Assembly (NCBI GenBank): GCA_050480245.1
Contig: JBCNEQ010000013.1
Strand: one strand, 5' to 3'
Length of the DNA: 64,000 nt
From: Anoxybacillus sp050480245
GTDB taxonomy: Bacteria > Bacillota > Bacilli > Bacillales > Anoxybacillaceae
The notes beneath the pieces were generated by a model. That model ran no database searches. It worked only from the letters and a program-made list of their open reading frames with translations, and was not told where the DNA came from. Numbering within the stretch: the stretch's first letter is position 1; each line of letters opens with the position of its first letter. Of the stretch, positions 1 through 8,279 are shown one piece after another. The position numbers and the translations under genes were made by a program.

Positions 1-26
1 TAAAAATGTGTGAATGCCCGAAAAAG

Positions 27-57
27 AAAACCGCCGTGGCAGATGACACGACGGTTT
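27..57 (-). terminator. Terminator of ytmB
   Basis: An inverted repeat (arms about 29-38 and 47-56, one G-U wobble) is followed on the minus strand by a T-rich run. It lies directly after the ytmB stop codon. Confidence 0.7.
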
Positions 58-298
58 AATTAATTGAATGTAAGGCAATCAATTCATATGTAACGATCGT
101 TGTCTCGTTTTGAAGAACAAGTTTTTTGACAACAGCTTGCCCTGTTGCTTCTCCGTGCTTTACTCGTCTTACTTCTAACGGGATATCAAGTGGATATAAA
201 CGATAGCCTTCTTTTTGCAAAACAAATAAGTTATGTTCAATTCGTTTTTCTTTTCCGTTTGTGACGATCATTGTTTGTATTTCTAACGGCATACCCAT
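56..298 (-). CDS. ytmB: YtmB-like DUF2584 protein
   Basis: A small soluble protein of 80 residues that I recognise as the DUF2584/YtmB family; its function is unknown. The longer reading from 343 adds 15 residues without family likeness. The ATG at 298 (start MGMPLEIQ) has a GGGGTG ribosome binding site seven bases upstream, so I prefer it. The conserved-looking core is GYRLYPLDIPLEVRR. It sits alone, ends in its own terminator, and is near pckA as I recall for B. subtilis. Membership is from memory of the family, not a search. Confidence 0.75.
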   Translation of the reverse strand: MGMPLEIQTMIVTNGKEKRIEHNLFVLQKEGYRLYPLDIPLEVRRVKHGEATGQAVVKKLVLQNETTIVTYELIALHSIN

Positions 299-537
299 AT
301 GTTTCACCCCACATTCTACGTTTTTACCTTCATTGAAACACATTTATCACTATTGCACAACTGCATTTCATATATTGATACTATATCATATAAATAAATA
401 ATATGATCTGATAATAAATTTTATTGACAGGACAAAAATGTAAATGGTACGATGACAATAAGTTTGAAAGAGAGATGTTTGAATATTCATTTCTTTTTTG
501 AACGAAGTGTTTACGTATGAGGGGGAGTTTTTTATTG

Positions 538-1617
538 ATGAAACAATTTCATTCATTTGGATGGTACGCAGCTCGTATTGCTCCGTATTTGCCTGAAGAA
601 GCGTTCCGTTCTGTGCCGTCTCGGTTGTTTGGTGGTCTCGCTTACATGCTCGTTTTAGTTAGTGGTATCGTCACGATTTCTTTATTTGACCTACATTGGT
701 TATGGAACGGATTGCTTTCTGTTGTTATTGGGTTTTGTTTTGCGGGTTTAGGGTTTTTAGGACATGAAATTTTGCACGGAACGGTCGTAAAGCGAGCATG
801 GCTTCGTGATTTGCTAGGTGGCATCGCATTTTTGCCGCTTTGCACAGGTCCGAAGTTATGGCGAAAGTGGCATAATGCGACCCATCATGTGCATACCCAA
901 CATGAGGAGCTTGATCCGGATGCTTGGCCGACGATCAAACGTTTAGCTCAAAGTCGTTTTCTTCGCTGGATTTACCGCATTCCGTTTCCGATTCGTGCGT
1001 TTTTCTCCTTTTTGTCATTGGCAGGGATGTTTACGGTTCATTCGCTTCATATGCTTCTTCACTTTTGGAAGGAGTTTGAAAAAGGAAGTCGTCGTGCTGT
1101 ATTTTGGCAATTTGTCTTACCATGGTCGGTATGGATTGGATTATTGTTGATGATCGGAGTAGAAAAATGGCTCTTTGCGTTCGTTCTTCCACTACTTATT
1201 GGAAATGCAATCGTGATGGGATACATTTCAACGAACCATCGCTTAAATCCGCTCGTCCCAGTTAACGATCCATTAGCGAATAGCCTAACCGTCATCGTTC
1301 CGAAGTGGGTCGACGTATTGCATTTTAACTTTTCGCACCATACAGAACATCATTTATTCCCAGCGATGAGTTCAAAATATTATCCGCTCGTTAAACAATA
1401 TATTAAGCAACTATGGCCGGACCGTTATCATGAAATGCCGATGACAAAAGCGTTAATTGCGCTATGGAAAACACCACGGCTTTATCACGAACAAACAGAA
1501 CTCATTGAACCGCGCGAAGGATACGTGTACGGAACGCTCGGAAATGGATTGAATATAGATGACCTTTCGCATAAAGTGAAAGAAAATGTTTTAGAAAAAA
1601 TGGTGAAGCAAAAATAA
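538..1617 (+). CDS. Membrane fatty acid desaturase
   Basis: A 359-residue integral membrane desaturase that should introduce double bonds into membrane lipid acyl chains, using a di-iron centre. The three histidine boxes are visible: HEILH near residues 76-80, HNATHH near 112-117 and HHTEHH at 267-272. Hydrophobic segments surround them (about 35-75, 145-165 and 185-220). A GGGGGAG ribosome binding site lies ten bases before the ATG at 538; a TTG at 535 is an alternative start. It is monocistronic, with its own terminator. It differs from a textbook B. subtilis Des, so no symbol is given. A desaturase fits membrane-fluidity adjustment, but lipid substrate and double-bond position cannot be read from sequence. 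Confidence 0.88.
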   Translation: MKQFHSFGWYAARIAPYLPEEAFRSVPSRLFGGLAYMLVLVSGIVTISLFDLHWLWNGLLSVVIGFCFAGLGFLGHEILHGTVVKRAWLRDLLGGIAFLPLCTGPKLWRKWHNATHHVHTQHEELDPDAWPTIKRLAQSRFLRWIYRIPFPIRAFFSFLSLAGMFTVHSLHMLLHFWKEFEKGSRRAVFWQFVLPWSVWIGLLLMIGVEKWLFAFVLPLLIGNAIVMGYISTNHRLNPLVPVNDPLANSLTVIVPKWVDVLHFNFSHHTEHHLFPAMSSKYYPLVKQYIKQLWPDRYHEMPMTKALIALWKTPRLYHEQTELIEPREGYVYGTLGNGLNIDDLSHKVKENVLEKMVKQK

Positions 1618-1643
1618 AGCGTCGCATACCGGCGCTTTTTTGT
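1616..1643 (+). terminator. Terminator of the desaturase gene
   Basis: A short GC-rich hairpin beginning at the stop codon (AAAGCG arm and GCGCTTT arm) is followed by TTTTTTG. Confidence 0.65.
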
Positions 1644-1653
1644 TTTTAGAATA

Positions 1654-1689
1654 AAAATAAGACGTGGGCAATCAGCCACGCCTTATTTT
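1654..1689. terminator. Bidirectional terminator hairpin with no assigned gene
   Basis: Arms 1654-1667 and 1676-1689 pair over 14 positions with one mismatch, with A-rich and T-rich flanks. It is a second hairpin right after the desaturase terminator. It may end a minus-strand transcript from the region to its right. Confidence 0.6.
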
Positions 1690-1855
1690 CTCCCTTGTAG
1701 CATAAGAGGTAAAGCGGTAGCTCTATCGGCTTTGATGTTTAATTTTTTAGTACGTAGCTAGTAGCCCCCACATCGTGCCGTAGGGGAAATAAGCGCATTT
1801 GACATATGCATAACAAATATCCGCCCTTATATTTTATTATAGGGGAGGTGTGTCA
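1690..1855. other. Structured intergenic region, possible small RNA
   Basis: No protein gene is recognised here. A hairpin with a bulge lies at 1711-1733 (AAAG and CTTT outer arms), and a second G/C-rich fold at about 1768-1790 (CCCC and GGGG arms enclosing CAC/GTG). A strong terminator-like hairpin sits on the left side. This would suit a small RNA or a leader, on either strand, but I could not match it to a known RNA family. Confidence 0.3.
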
Positions 1856-1897
1856 TTGAAAGCTATTTCATTAAAAATGAAAAAAGCTGCCGAATAA
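1856..1897 (+). CDS. Possible 13-residue peptide
   Basis: A TTG-initiated frame reads MKAISLKMKKAAE and stops inside the loop of the pckA terminator. The ribosome binding site AGGGGAGGTG, five bases upstream, is unusually strong. The peptide is short, basic and unrecognised. It may be chance or a leader peptide; only the strong binding site argues for translation. Confidence 0.25.
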   Translation: MKAISLKMKKAAE

Positions 1898-1912
1898 ACA
1901 GGCAGCTTTTCG
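1880..1912 (-). terminator. Terminator of pckA
   Basis: A perfect 10-bp inverted repeat (1882-1891 and 1901-1910) is rich in A on one side and T on the other. It lies just beyond the pckA stop codon. Confidence 0.8.
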
Positions 1913-1913
1913 T

Positions 1914-3500
1914 TTATGCAATTGGTCCACCGAGTTGTTCGATGCGTGGATCGATGTTTGTGAATTTTTTAAAGTTTTCGCGGAACTTCGCCGCAAGTTC
2001 TTTTGCTTTTTGTTCATACGCTTCTGGATCGGCCCATGTGCTTTTTGGTTGCAGCACTTCATCAGGCACACCTGGGACGTGAAGCGGAATATGCAGACCG
2101 AAAATCGGGTCTTGAACGGTTTCGACGTTGTTTAATTCTCCTTCTAACGCTGCTTTTACCATCGCGCGCGTATACGATAGCTTCATCCGTTCGCCAATGC
2201 CGTATCCGCCTCCCGTCCAGCCGGTGTTGATTAAAAATACTTGAACGCCGTGAGCATCGATTTTTTGTCCAAGCATGTCTGCATATCGTGTTGCTGGAAG
2301 CGGTAAAAACGGTGAGCCGAAGCATGTAGAGAACGTTGCTTCCGGTGCTGTAATTCCGCGCTCTGTGCCCGCTAACTTGCTTGTATATCCGCTTAAGAAA
2401 TGATACATTGCTTGTTCTTTCGTTAATTTACTAATTGGTGGCAATACCCCGAATGCATCTGCTGTTAAAAAGACGATCGTATGCGGATGACCTGCAATGC
2501 TTGGTTGAACAATATTATCCATCGCTTCAAGCGGGTACGCCGCACGCGTATTTTCAGTTAACGTTGCATCGTCGTAATTTGGTATGCGCGTATCTGGATC
2601 CATCATGACGTTTTCTAATACGGAGCCGAAGCGAATCGCATCGAAAATTTGCGGCTCTTTTTCACGTGATAAGTTAATGCATTTGGCATAACATCCACCT
2701 TCAATATTAAAAACACCGTTGTTTGACCAACCGTGCTCGTCATCGCCAATTAGGCGACGGTTTGGATCAGCAGAAAGCGTTGTTTTTCCTGTACCAGATA
2801 AACCGAAAAAGAGCGCGACATCACCTTCTTGACCGACGTTTGCTGAACAGTGCATCGGGAAGATTCCTTGTTCTGGCAATAAAAAGTTCATGACAGAGAA
2901 AACGGATTTTTTCATTTCACCAGCATATTCTGTTCCACCAATAAGCACGGTACGACGTTCAAATGAGATAATAATAAACGTTTCTGAACGCGTGCCGTCA
3001 ACAGATGGATTTGCCTTAAATGTTGGTGCAGAAATGACTGTAAATTGTGGTTCATGTGTTTGTAATTCTTCCGCTGTTGGACGAATGAACAATTGATGGG
3101 CAAATAAGTTATGCCAAGCCAATTCATTGATAACTTGAATCGGTAAGCGATAAGCAGGATCGGCGCCTGCAAAGCCATTAAATACAAATAGTTCTTCTTT
3201 TGTCATTAAATAATCGATCACTTTGTTGTAAAGTTTATCAAATACTTCTTCAGAAATTGGTTGGTTGACAGTTCCCCAATCAATTTTATGTTTAACAGAT
3301 GGTTCTTCTACAATATATTTATCTTTTGGAGAACGTCCGGTATATTTTCCAGTCGTTGCACAAACTGCTCCTGATGAAGTGAGGACGCCTTCTTTGCGAG
3401 TCAATACTTTTTCTACTAATCGTGGTACAGATAAGTTATGAAAAACCCCATCCCTTTGTAAGAGCATTGATAATTTGTTTGTCAGTTCAATGGAATTCAT
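1914..3500 (-). CDS. pckA: Phosphoenolpyruvate carboxykinase (ATP)
   Basis: Converts oxaloacetate plus ATP to phosphoenolpyruvate, CO2 and ADP, the first committed gluconeogenic step. The 528-residue length is close to that of the B. subtilis enzyme. A kinase-1 type P-loop, GLSGTGKT, lies at 233-240, followed by GDDEHGW. The N-terminal extension from 3551 looks unconserved; the ATG at 3500 follows AAAGGTAGG and gives the family start MNSIELTNK. A perfect match to the CcpN operator overlaps the promoter, so repression by CcpN on glucose is inferred. It is divergent from the SAM-riboswitch metK, the same neighbours as in B. subtilis. Confidence 0.96.
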   Translation of the reverse strand: MNSIELTNKLSMLLQRDGVFHNLSVPRLVEKVLTRKEGVLTSSGAVCATTGKYTGRSPKDKYIVEEPSVKHKIDWGTVNQPISEEVFDKLYNKVIDYLMTKEELFVFNGFAGADPAYRLPIQVINELAWHNLFAHQLFIRPTAEELQTHEPQFTVISAPTFKANPSVDGTRSETFIIISFERRTVLIGGTEYAGEMKKSVFSVMNFLLPEQGIFPMHCSANVGQEGDVALFFGLSGTGKTTLSADPNRRLIGDDEHGWSNNGVFNIEGGCYAKCINLSREKEPQIFDAIRFGSVLENVMMDPDTRIPNYDDATLTENTRAAYPLEAMDNIVQPSIAGHPHTIVFLTADAFGVLPPISKLTKEQAMYHFLSGYTSKLAGTERGITAPEATFSTCFGSPFLPLPATRYADMLGQKIDAHGVQVFLINTGWTGGGYGIGERMKLSYTRAMVKAALEGELNNVETVQDPIFGLHIPLHVPGVPDEVLQPKSTWADPEAYEQKAKELAAKFRENFKKFTNIDPRIEQLGGPIA

Positions 3501-3541
3501 TGGACAAAACCTACCTTTGTTTGATTTATCTTTATGTAAAA

Positions 3542-3570
3542 AGTATAACACATTTTGATAAATAGTCCAT
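3542..3570 (-). promoter_or_regulatory. pckA promoter with overlapping CcpN-type operator
   Basis: On the minus strand, TATACT (3542-3547) is a -10 box, 17 bases from a weak -35 ATGGAC (3565-3570). TGTGTTATACT (3542-3552) fits every position of the CcpN consensus TRTGHYATAYW known from B. subtilis gapB and pckA. Regulation is inferred from that match. Confidence 0.65.
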
Positions 3571-3626
3571 ACTAATTCGTGTATTTTCTTAAATTTATTT
3601 TAGACATCATAAAGGGAGGAAAAACG

Positions 3627-3656
3627 TTGACTCGCTTATGATAGATGTGATATGAT
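3627..3656 (+). promoter_or_regulatory. Sigma-A promoter of the metK leader
   Basis: TTGACT (3627-3632) and TATGAT (3651-3656) are separated by 18 bases, directly upstream of the SAM riboswitch. Confidence 0.7.
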
Positions 3657-3673
3657 GCTGAGATGAACGGATA

Positions 3674-3834
3674 CTCTTATCCCGAGTTGGTGGAGGGGGA
3701 CAGGCCCGATGAAACCCAGCAACCGTCACATACGTGAAAAGGTGCTAACCTGTGGCAAGGGGACGCCCTTGAACGATAAGAGTGAAAGGCGCAGACAAAT
3801 GCAAGAACCTTTCCTCTGAGGGAAAGGTTTTTTT
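3674..3834 (+). promoter_or_regulatory. SAM-I (S-box) riboswitch with terminator
   Basis: The aptamer spans 3674-3782: the P1 arms CTCTTAT and ATAAGAG enclose S-box core blocks, including GATGAAACCCAGCAACC and GGTGCTAACC. The expression platform is a hairpin with arms 3806-3814 and 3821-3829 followed by T7. High S-adenosylmethionine should favour termination before metK, giving feedback on SAM synthesis. Confidence 0.96.
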
Positions 3835-3902
3835 CACGATAGACCATAATAAGAGGGATGAGTACCGTATCATTTGTCATTATACTGAGGAGGAATGTTT
3901 GA

Positions 3903-5108
3903 ATGCCTAAACGTCGTCTGTTTACATCTGAATCTGTAACGGAAGGGCATCCGGATAAAATTTGTGACCAAATTTCCGATGCGATTTTAGATGCGATTTT
4001 AGCGAATGATCCAAATGCGCGTGTTGCATGCGAAACGAGTGTAACAACAGGACTTGTTTTAGTCAGCGGAGAAATTACAACGTCTACATATGTAGATATT
4101 CCAAAAATTGTTCGTGAAACGATTCGCGAGATTGGCTATACACGTGCAAAATACGGTTTTGATGCCGATACGTGCGCCGTATTAACGTCAATTGATGAAC
4201 AATCACCAGACATCGCGATGGGTGTTGACAAAGCGTTAGAAGCTCGTGAAGGGCAAATGACAGATGAAGAAATCGAAGCGATCGGTGCAGGAGACCAAGG
4301 ATTAATGTTTGGTTTTGCGTGCAACGAAACGAAAGAGCTTATGCCGCTTCCAATTTCGCTTGCACACAAACTGGCACGTCGTCTAGCAGAAGTGCGGAAA
4401 GAAGATATTTTACCGTACTTACGTCCAGACGGAAAAACGCAAGTGACAGTCGAGTACGATGAAAACGGCAAACCTGTACGTATCGATACGATCGTTATTT
4501 CAACACAACATCATCCAGAAATTACGCAAGATCAAATTGTGCGCAACATTAAAGAACATGTCATTCAACCTGTCGTTCCAGCGGAGTTGATCGATGAAAA
4601 CACAAAATATTTCATTAACCCAACAGGTCGTTTCGTCATCGGTGGTCCACAAGGTGACGCAGGGTTAACAGGACGCAAAATTATCGTTGACACTTACGGT
4701 GGTTATGCTCGTCACGGCGGTGGGGCTTTCTCAGGAAAAGATCCAACGAAGGTAGATCGTTCGGCAGCATATGCGGCTCGTTACGTAGCGAAAAACATTG
4801 TCGCAGCAGGTCTTGCGGATAAATGTGAAGTGCAATTAGCATATGCGATCGGTGTGGCGCAACCTGTATCGATCTCAATCGACACGTTTGGCACAGGCAA
4901 AGTATCTGAGGATGTATTAATTGAAGTGGTGCGCAACAACTTCGATCTTCGCCCAGCAGGCATTATTAAAATGCTCGATCTCCGTCGCCCGATTTATAAG
5001 CAAACAGCGGCTTATGGTCACTTCGGTCGCACGGACATTGATCTTCCTTGGGAGCGTACAGATAAAGCGGAAGCATTAAAACAACAAGCGTTACAGTTAG
5101 CGAAGTAA
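3903..5108 (+). CDS. metK: S-adenosylmethionine synthase
   Basis: Makes S-adenosylmethionine from methionine and ATP. The 401-residue protein starts with the family sequence RRLFTSESVTEGHPDKICDQ, has the GAGDQGLMFG signature near residue 128 and the glycine-rich GGGAFSGKDPTKVDRSA loop near 271-285. The ATG follows GAGGAGG closely. It is controlled by the SAM-I riboswitch immediately upstream, is monocistronic, and has a terminator after the stop. The product is also the methyl donor for mnmM and trmB in this window. Confidence 0.98.
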   Translation: MPKRRLFTSESVTEGHPDKICDQISDAILDAILANDPNARVACETSVTTGLVLVSGEITTSTYVDIPKIVRETIREIGYTRAKYGFDADTCAVLTSIDEQSPDIAMGVDKALEAREGQMTDEEIEAIGAGDQGLMFGFACNETKELMPLPISLAHKLARRLAEVRKEDILPYLRPDGKTQVTVEYDENGKPVRIDTIVISTQHHPEITQDQIVRNIKEHVIQPVVPAELIDENTKYFINPTGRFVIGGPQGDAGLTGRKIIVDTYGGYARHGGGAFSGKDPTKVDRSAAYAARYVAKNIVAAGLADKCEVQLAYAIGVAQPVSISIDTFGTGKVSEDVLIEVVRNNFDLRPAGIIKMLDLRRPIYKQTAAYGHFGRTDIDLPWERTDKAEALKQQALQLAK

Positions 5109-5112
5109 GGAA

Positions 5113-5147
5113 AAGAGGAGAGTTACAAGATGTAGCTCTCCTTTCCT
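5113..5147 (+). terminator. Terminator of metK
   Basis: GGAGAG (5117-5122) pairs with CTCTCC (5136-5141), extended by flanking bases, and is followed by a pyrimidine run. Confidence 0.6.
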
Positions 5148-5152
5148 ATTTT

Positions 5153-5671
5153 TTAAGTAAGAACAGAAAATGAAGCAATACCAAACAACGTACCGAACAT
5201 GCAGCCGACAAGTACATCAGACGGATAATGAAGCCCTAAATAAATGCGCGAAATAGCAACGCTACATGCAATCGGCAAGAGCCAGATTGTTAATGACGGG
5301 GCGTATAGTAAAAACGGAACGATGACAGAAAATATTGCAGTCGTATGTCCTGATGGAAATGAATGGTCAGTTAATGGGTTTTTTGTTACTTTCGTTTTAT
5401 GCAGTGAAATATACGGTCGTTTGCGGGGATATATTTTTTTCATCATTGCGACAGGAATATGGCTAAGTGCTAAGGCGATCGCACTTGCGATAGCAGTATT
5501 GCGCCATTCATCACGCAATAACCAAATGGCTAGCATGACAGCTGTAATTGAAAATGTTGTCCCTCCAACGTGTGTAATCGAACGAAAATAAGCATTAAGC
5601 CATTTCCGATCAAAATAACGGTTAATGCTGTAAAACAACTTGCATTCCCAATCATACCACTTTTGCAACAT
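5153..5671 (-). CDS. PAP2-superfamily membrane phosphatase
   Basis: A 172-residue membrane phosphatase, probably acting on a lipid phosphate or an undecaprenyl diphosphate-like substrate at the outer membrane face. The three PAP2 motifs are present: KIYPRKRPY, the PSGHT block with catalytic histidine, and SRIYLGLHYPSDV with the second catalytic histidine and aspartate. About five hydrophobic helices surround them. The ATG at 5671 is seven bases after GGGGGA; a TTG at 5677 is too close to it. The gene follows ytoA on the same strand. The exact substrate is not evident. Confidence 0.85.
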   Translation of the reverse strand: MLQKWYDWECKLFYSINRYFDRKWLNAYFRSITHVGGTTFSITAVMLAIWLLRDEWRNTAIASAIALALSHIPVAMMKKIYPRKRPYISLHKTKVTKNPLTDHSFPSGHTTAIFSVIVPFLLYAPSLTIWLLPIACSVAISRIYLGLHYPSDVLVGCMFGTLFGIASFSVLT

Positions 5672-5735
5672 AAGCAAATCCCCCTAACTTTATGATAAAA
5701 TACATATGTTAAGTAAATAATAAAACAATGTAAAA

Positions 5736-5762
5736 ATACCACGCTTATTTGTCACGTGGTTT
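5736..5762 (-). terminator. Hairpin at the end of ytoA
   Basis: ACCACG and CGTGGT arms flank the ytoA stop codon, followed on the minus strand by ATTTTTAC. Probably an intrinsic terminator, so the PAP2 gene may have its own promoter. Confidence 0.5.
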
Positions 5763-6275
5763 GTTTACTTGAAGCGATTTATAATATTGTCCTTTTTCGA
5801 CATACTCACGGCGAATGCGTGCCATTTCGCGCTCGTCTTCTTCGGTTAGTTCACGAATCACTTTCGCAGGGCGACCGAATGCAAGTGTGCGTGGCGGGAT
5901 TTTTTTTCCTTGTGGAACGAGGCTGCCAGCGCCGATAAAAGCCCCTTCACCAATTTCAGCACCGTCTAAAATGATGGAGCCCATGCCGATGAGGGCGCCT
6001 TTTCGCACGATGGCACTATGTAAAATGACCTGATGGCCAACGGTGACATCATCTTCAATAATAAGTGGGTTGTTTGGACTTTGATGAAGGACGGAATTGT
6101 CTTGAATGTTTACGCGGTTGCCGATGATCGTTGGTGCGACATCGCCGCGAATGACTGTGTTAAACCAAACGCTCGTTTCCTCTCCAATCGTTACATCGCC
6201 TGTAATAGTGACGTAATCGGCGATGAAAGCAGAACGTGCAATGTTTGGTGTGTGTTCTTTATATGGATAAATCAT
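5745..6275 (-). CDS. ytoA: Gamma-carbonic-anhydrase-like hexapeptide-repeat protein
   Basis: A 176-residue left-handed beta-helix protein related to gamma carbonic anhydrases and YrdA/YtoA. Repeated [IV]GxxxxI hexapeptides run from about residue 15 to 140 (for example VTITGDVTIGEETSVWFNTVIRGD), and metal-ligand histidines appear in SVLHQ, VGHQVILH and nearby. A short C-terminal helix follows. AAGGGACGAG precedes the ATG. It is divergent from ytpA. Enzymatic carbonic anhydrase activity is not certain in bacillar homologues. Confidence 0.9.
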   Translation of the reverse strand: MIYPYKEHTPNIARSAFIADYVTITGDVTIGEETSVWFNTVIRGDVAPTIIGNRVNIQDNSVLHQSPNNPLIIEDDVTVGHQVILHSAIVRKGALIGMGSIILDGAEIGEGAFIGAGSLVPQGKKIPPRTLAFGRPAKVIRELTEEDEREMARIRREYVEKGQYYKSLQVNKPRDK

Positions 6276-6357
6276 TTCACTCGTCCCTTTCGTTTCGTTT
6301 TGTTATATTTAGTGTACAAATTTTTCGGCTATTCGTAAACATAAAGGAGGGGTGTAT

Positions 6358-7176
6358 ATGTGGAAATGGGAAGGAGAAAATGCTAAAGGAACGATTGTCA
6401 TCGTTCACGGTGCTGCTGAACATCATGGTCGATATAAATGGCTTATTGAAATGTTTCGCATGCACGGTTTTCATGTTGTTGCAGGAGATTTACCGGGGCA
6501 GGGAACGACATCGCGCAGCCGACGAGGACATATCGATTCATTTGACGAATATATAGAAACGGTCGCAAGCTGGGTGCATGAAGCAAGTGCGTACGAACAG
6601 CCTATTTTTTTGCTTGGCCACAGCATGGGTGGGCTTGTTGTCATTCACACATTGCGAGAAAAGCGCCTTCCTGTGCGCGGGGTCATTTTATCGTCTCCTT
6701 GTTTAGGGCTTGTGAATTATCCGCCGAAAGCGCTTGAGATTGCCTCGCGCATTTTAAATGTCATTCATCCGAAAAAGCGTTTTCCAACTGGATTAACGGT
6801 AGAAATGGCAACACGAAATGAAGAAGTGCGTGAAATGGATAAAAACGATTCATTATATGTAACAAAAGTGTCTGTTCGTTGGTATCGCGAGTTAGTGAAG
6901 GCGATTCGTATCGCGCACGAAAAGATGGCAGACTTGCCAGATGTGCCAATGCTTGTGATGCAGGCGGGGGATGACAAAATTGTCGATAAAAGTGCAGTGA
7001 AATCATGGTTTGATCAGTTGGCGATAAGTGAAAAAGTGTATAAAGAATGGTCAAAACTGTATCATGAAATTTTTAACGAACCTGAACGTGAACAAGTATT
7101 TTTATATGCCCATACGTTTTTAACTTTGCAATTGCAAAGGGGTGAACTCATTGATCGTCCCAACAAATCCTTTTAG
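6358..7176 (+). CDS. ytpA: Alpha/beta hydrolase YtpA (lysophospholipase-like)
   Basis: A 272-residue serine hydrolase of the monoglyceride-lipase/lysophospholipase type. B. subtilis YtpA has been linked to bacilysocin, a lysophospholipid antibiotic. The oxyanion part IVHGAAEHHGRY is at the N-terminus, the nucleophile elbow GHSMGG near residue 90, an acid in MQAGDDKIVD and the histidine in KLYHEIFNE. The ATG at 6358 lies seven bases after AAGGAGG; a GTG at 6352 is less well placed. It overlaps ytpB by 26 bases, which implies co-translation. Confidence 0.88.
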   Translation: MWKWEGENAKGTIVIVHGAAEHHGRYKWLIEMFRMHGFHVVAGDLPGQGTTSRSRRGHIDSFDEYIETVASWVHEASAYEQPIFLLGHSMGGLVVIHTLREKRLPVRGVILSSPCLGLVNYPPKALEIASRILNVIHPKKRFPTGLTVEMATRNEEVREMDKNDSLYVTKVSVRWYRELVKAIRIAHEKMADLPDVPMLVMQAGDDKIVDKSAVKSWFDQLAISEKVYKEWSKLYHEIFNEPEREQVFLYAHTFLTLQLQRGELIDRPNKSF

Positions 7177-8221
7177 TTTAATGCGGGCTGTGTATCGCCG
7201 TGTTTTTCCGCTTGTACATCGCGAATTAGCTATTTGGAAAAAAAGAGCAGAAGCTATTCCGAACGAAGAATTGCGCAAACAAGCGTTAGCGAGCATCGCA
7301 ACAAAAACGTTTCATTGCGAAGGGGGCGCGATTTTAGCTTTACTGGCGGGAAAAGAAATGGAGCGATGCATTCGTTTTATCGTTGCTTATCAAACGATTA
7401 GCGATTACCTCGATAATTTATGCGATCGCAGTACGTCGCTGGATCCGACTGACTTTCGCGCGTTGCATAATTCCATGATGCATGCGTTGACTGTTGGAGC
7501 AAAAAAAGATGCATATTATCGTTATCGTGCGGAACAAGATGACGGCGGCTATTTGCATGCCCTTGTCGATACGTGCCAAGAAATGTTGCAAGAAGTGAAA
7601 CATTATGACGTCATTGCTCCATTTTTACATGAACTTGCGTCATATTATTGTGACTTACAAGTACATAAACATGTAAAAAAAGAAGAGCGCATTCCGCGTC
7701 TAAAGCAGTGGTTTGCCAAACATGAGGCATCGTTGCCGAAAATGGAGTGGTATGAATTTTCTGCTTGTTCTGGTTCAACGCTCGGCATTTTTTGTTTAGT
7801 TGCTTACGCCTGCACCGAGTCGTTTGATGTTCGTCTTGCTGAACGGGTGCGCAATAGTTATTTTCCATACGTACAAGGGCTTCACATTTTGCTTGATTAT
7901 TTGATTGATCAAGAAGAAGATCGGCAAGGTGGAGATTTGAATTTTTGTTTTTATTATCCAAATGAAGAGACGCTATTTGCCCGTTTATGTCATTTCGTTG
8001 AAGAAGCAGAGCGCCATATCGCACAGTTGCCGCATCGCGAATTTCATCGCTTCATTCATCGTGGTTTGCTCGGATTATATTTATCAGATGAAAAAGTACA
8101 TGAGCAAGAGGCGATTCGTAAGCTAGCGAAACAATTGTTGCGCGCTGGTGGCATGACATCTCACTTCTTTTATTGGAACGGCCGAATGTATCGAAAATGG
8201 CAAAGATGGATGTATGCGTAA
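7151..8221 (+). CDS. ytpB: Tetraprenyl-beta-curcumene synthase-like protein (DUF2600)
   Basis: A 356-residue DUF2600 protein. In B. subtilis YtpB cyclises long-chain prenyl diphosphates to tetraprenyl-beta-curcumene, a sesquarterpene precursor. The all-alpha sequence carries acidic motifs that could bind magnesium-diphosphate: DYLDNLCD and the later DYLIDQEED. The likely start is the TTG at 7151, eight bases after AAAGGGG; the GTG at 7142 sits on the ribosome binding site itself. It overlaps ytpA and shares its transcript. The function is carried over from the B. subtilis family. Confidence 0.88.
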   Translation: MIVPTNPFSLMRAVYRRVFPLVHRELAIWKKRAEAIPNEELRKQALASIATKTFHCEGGAILALLAGKEMERCIRFIVAYQTISDYLDNLCDRSTSLDPTDFRALHNSMMHALTVGAKKDAYYRYRAEQDDGGYLHALVDTCQEMLQEVKHYDVIAPFLHELASYYCDLQVHKHVKKEERIPRLKQWFAKHEASLPKMEWYEFSACSGSTLGIFCLVAYACTESFDVRLAERVRNSYFPYVQGLHILLDYLIDQEEDRQGGDLNFCFYYPNEETLFARLCHFVEEAERHIAQLPHREFHRFIHRGLLGLYLSDEKVHEQEAIRKLAKQLLRAGGMTSHFFYWNGRMYRKWQRWMYA

Positions 8222-8240
8222 GAAATATTTCACTAACAAA

Positions 8241-8279
8241 GAAAAAGTAGCGATAGACAGGACCGATCGCTACTTTTTT
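8241..8279. terminator. Bidirectional terminator between ytpB and mnmM
   Basis: AAAAGTAGCGAT and ATCGCTACTTTTTT arms serve both convergent genes. Confidence 0.8.
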
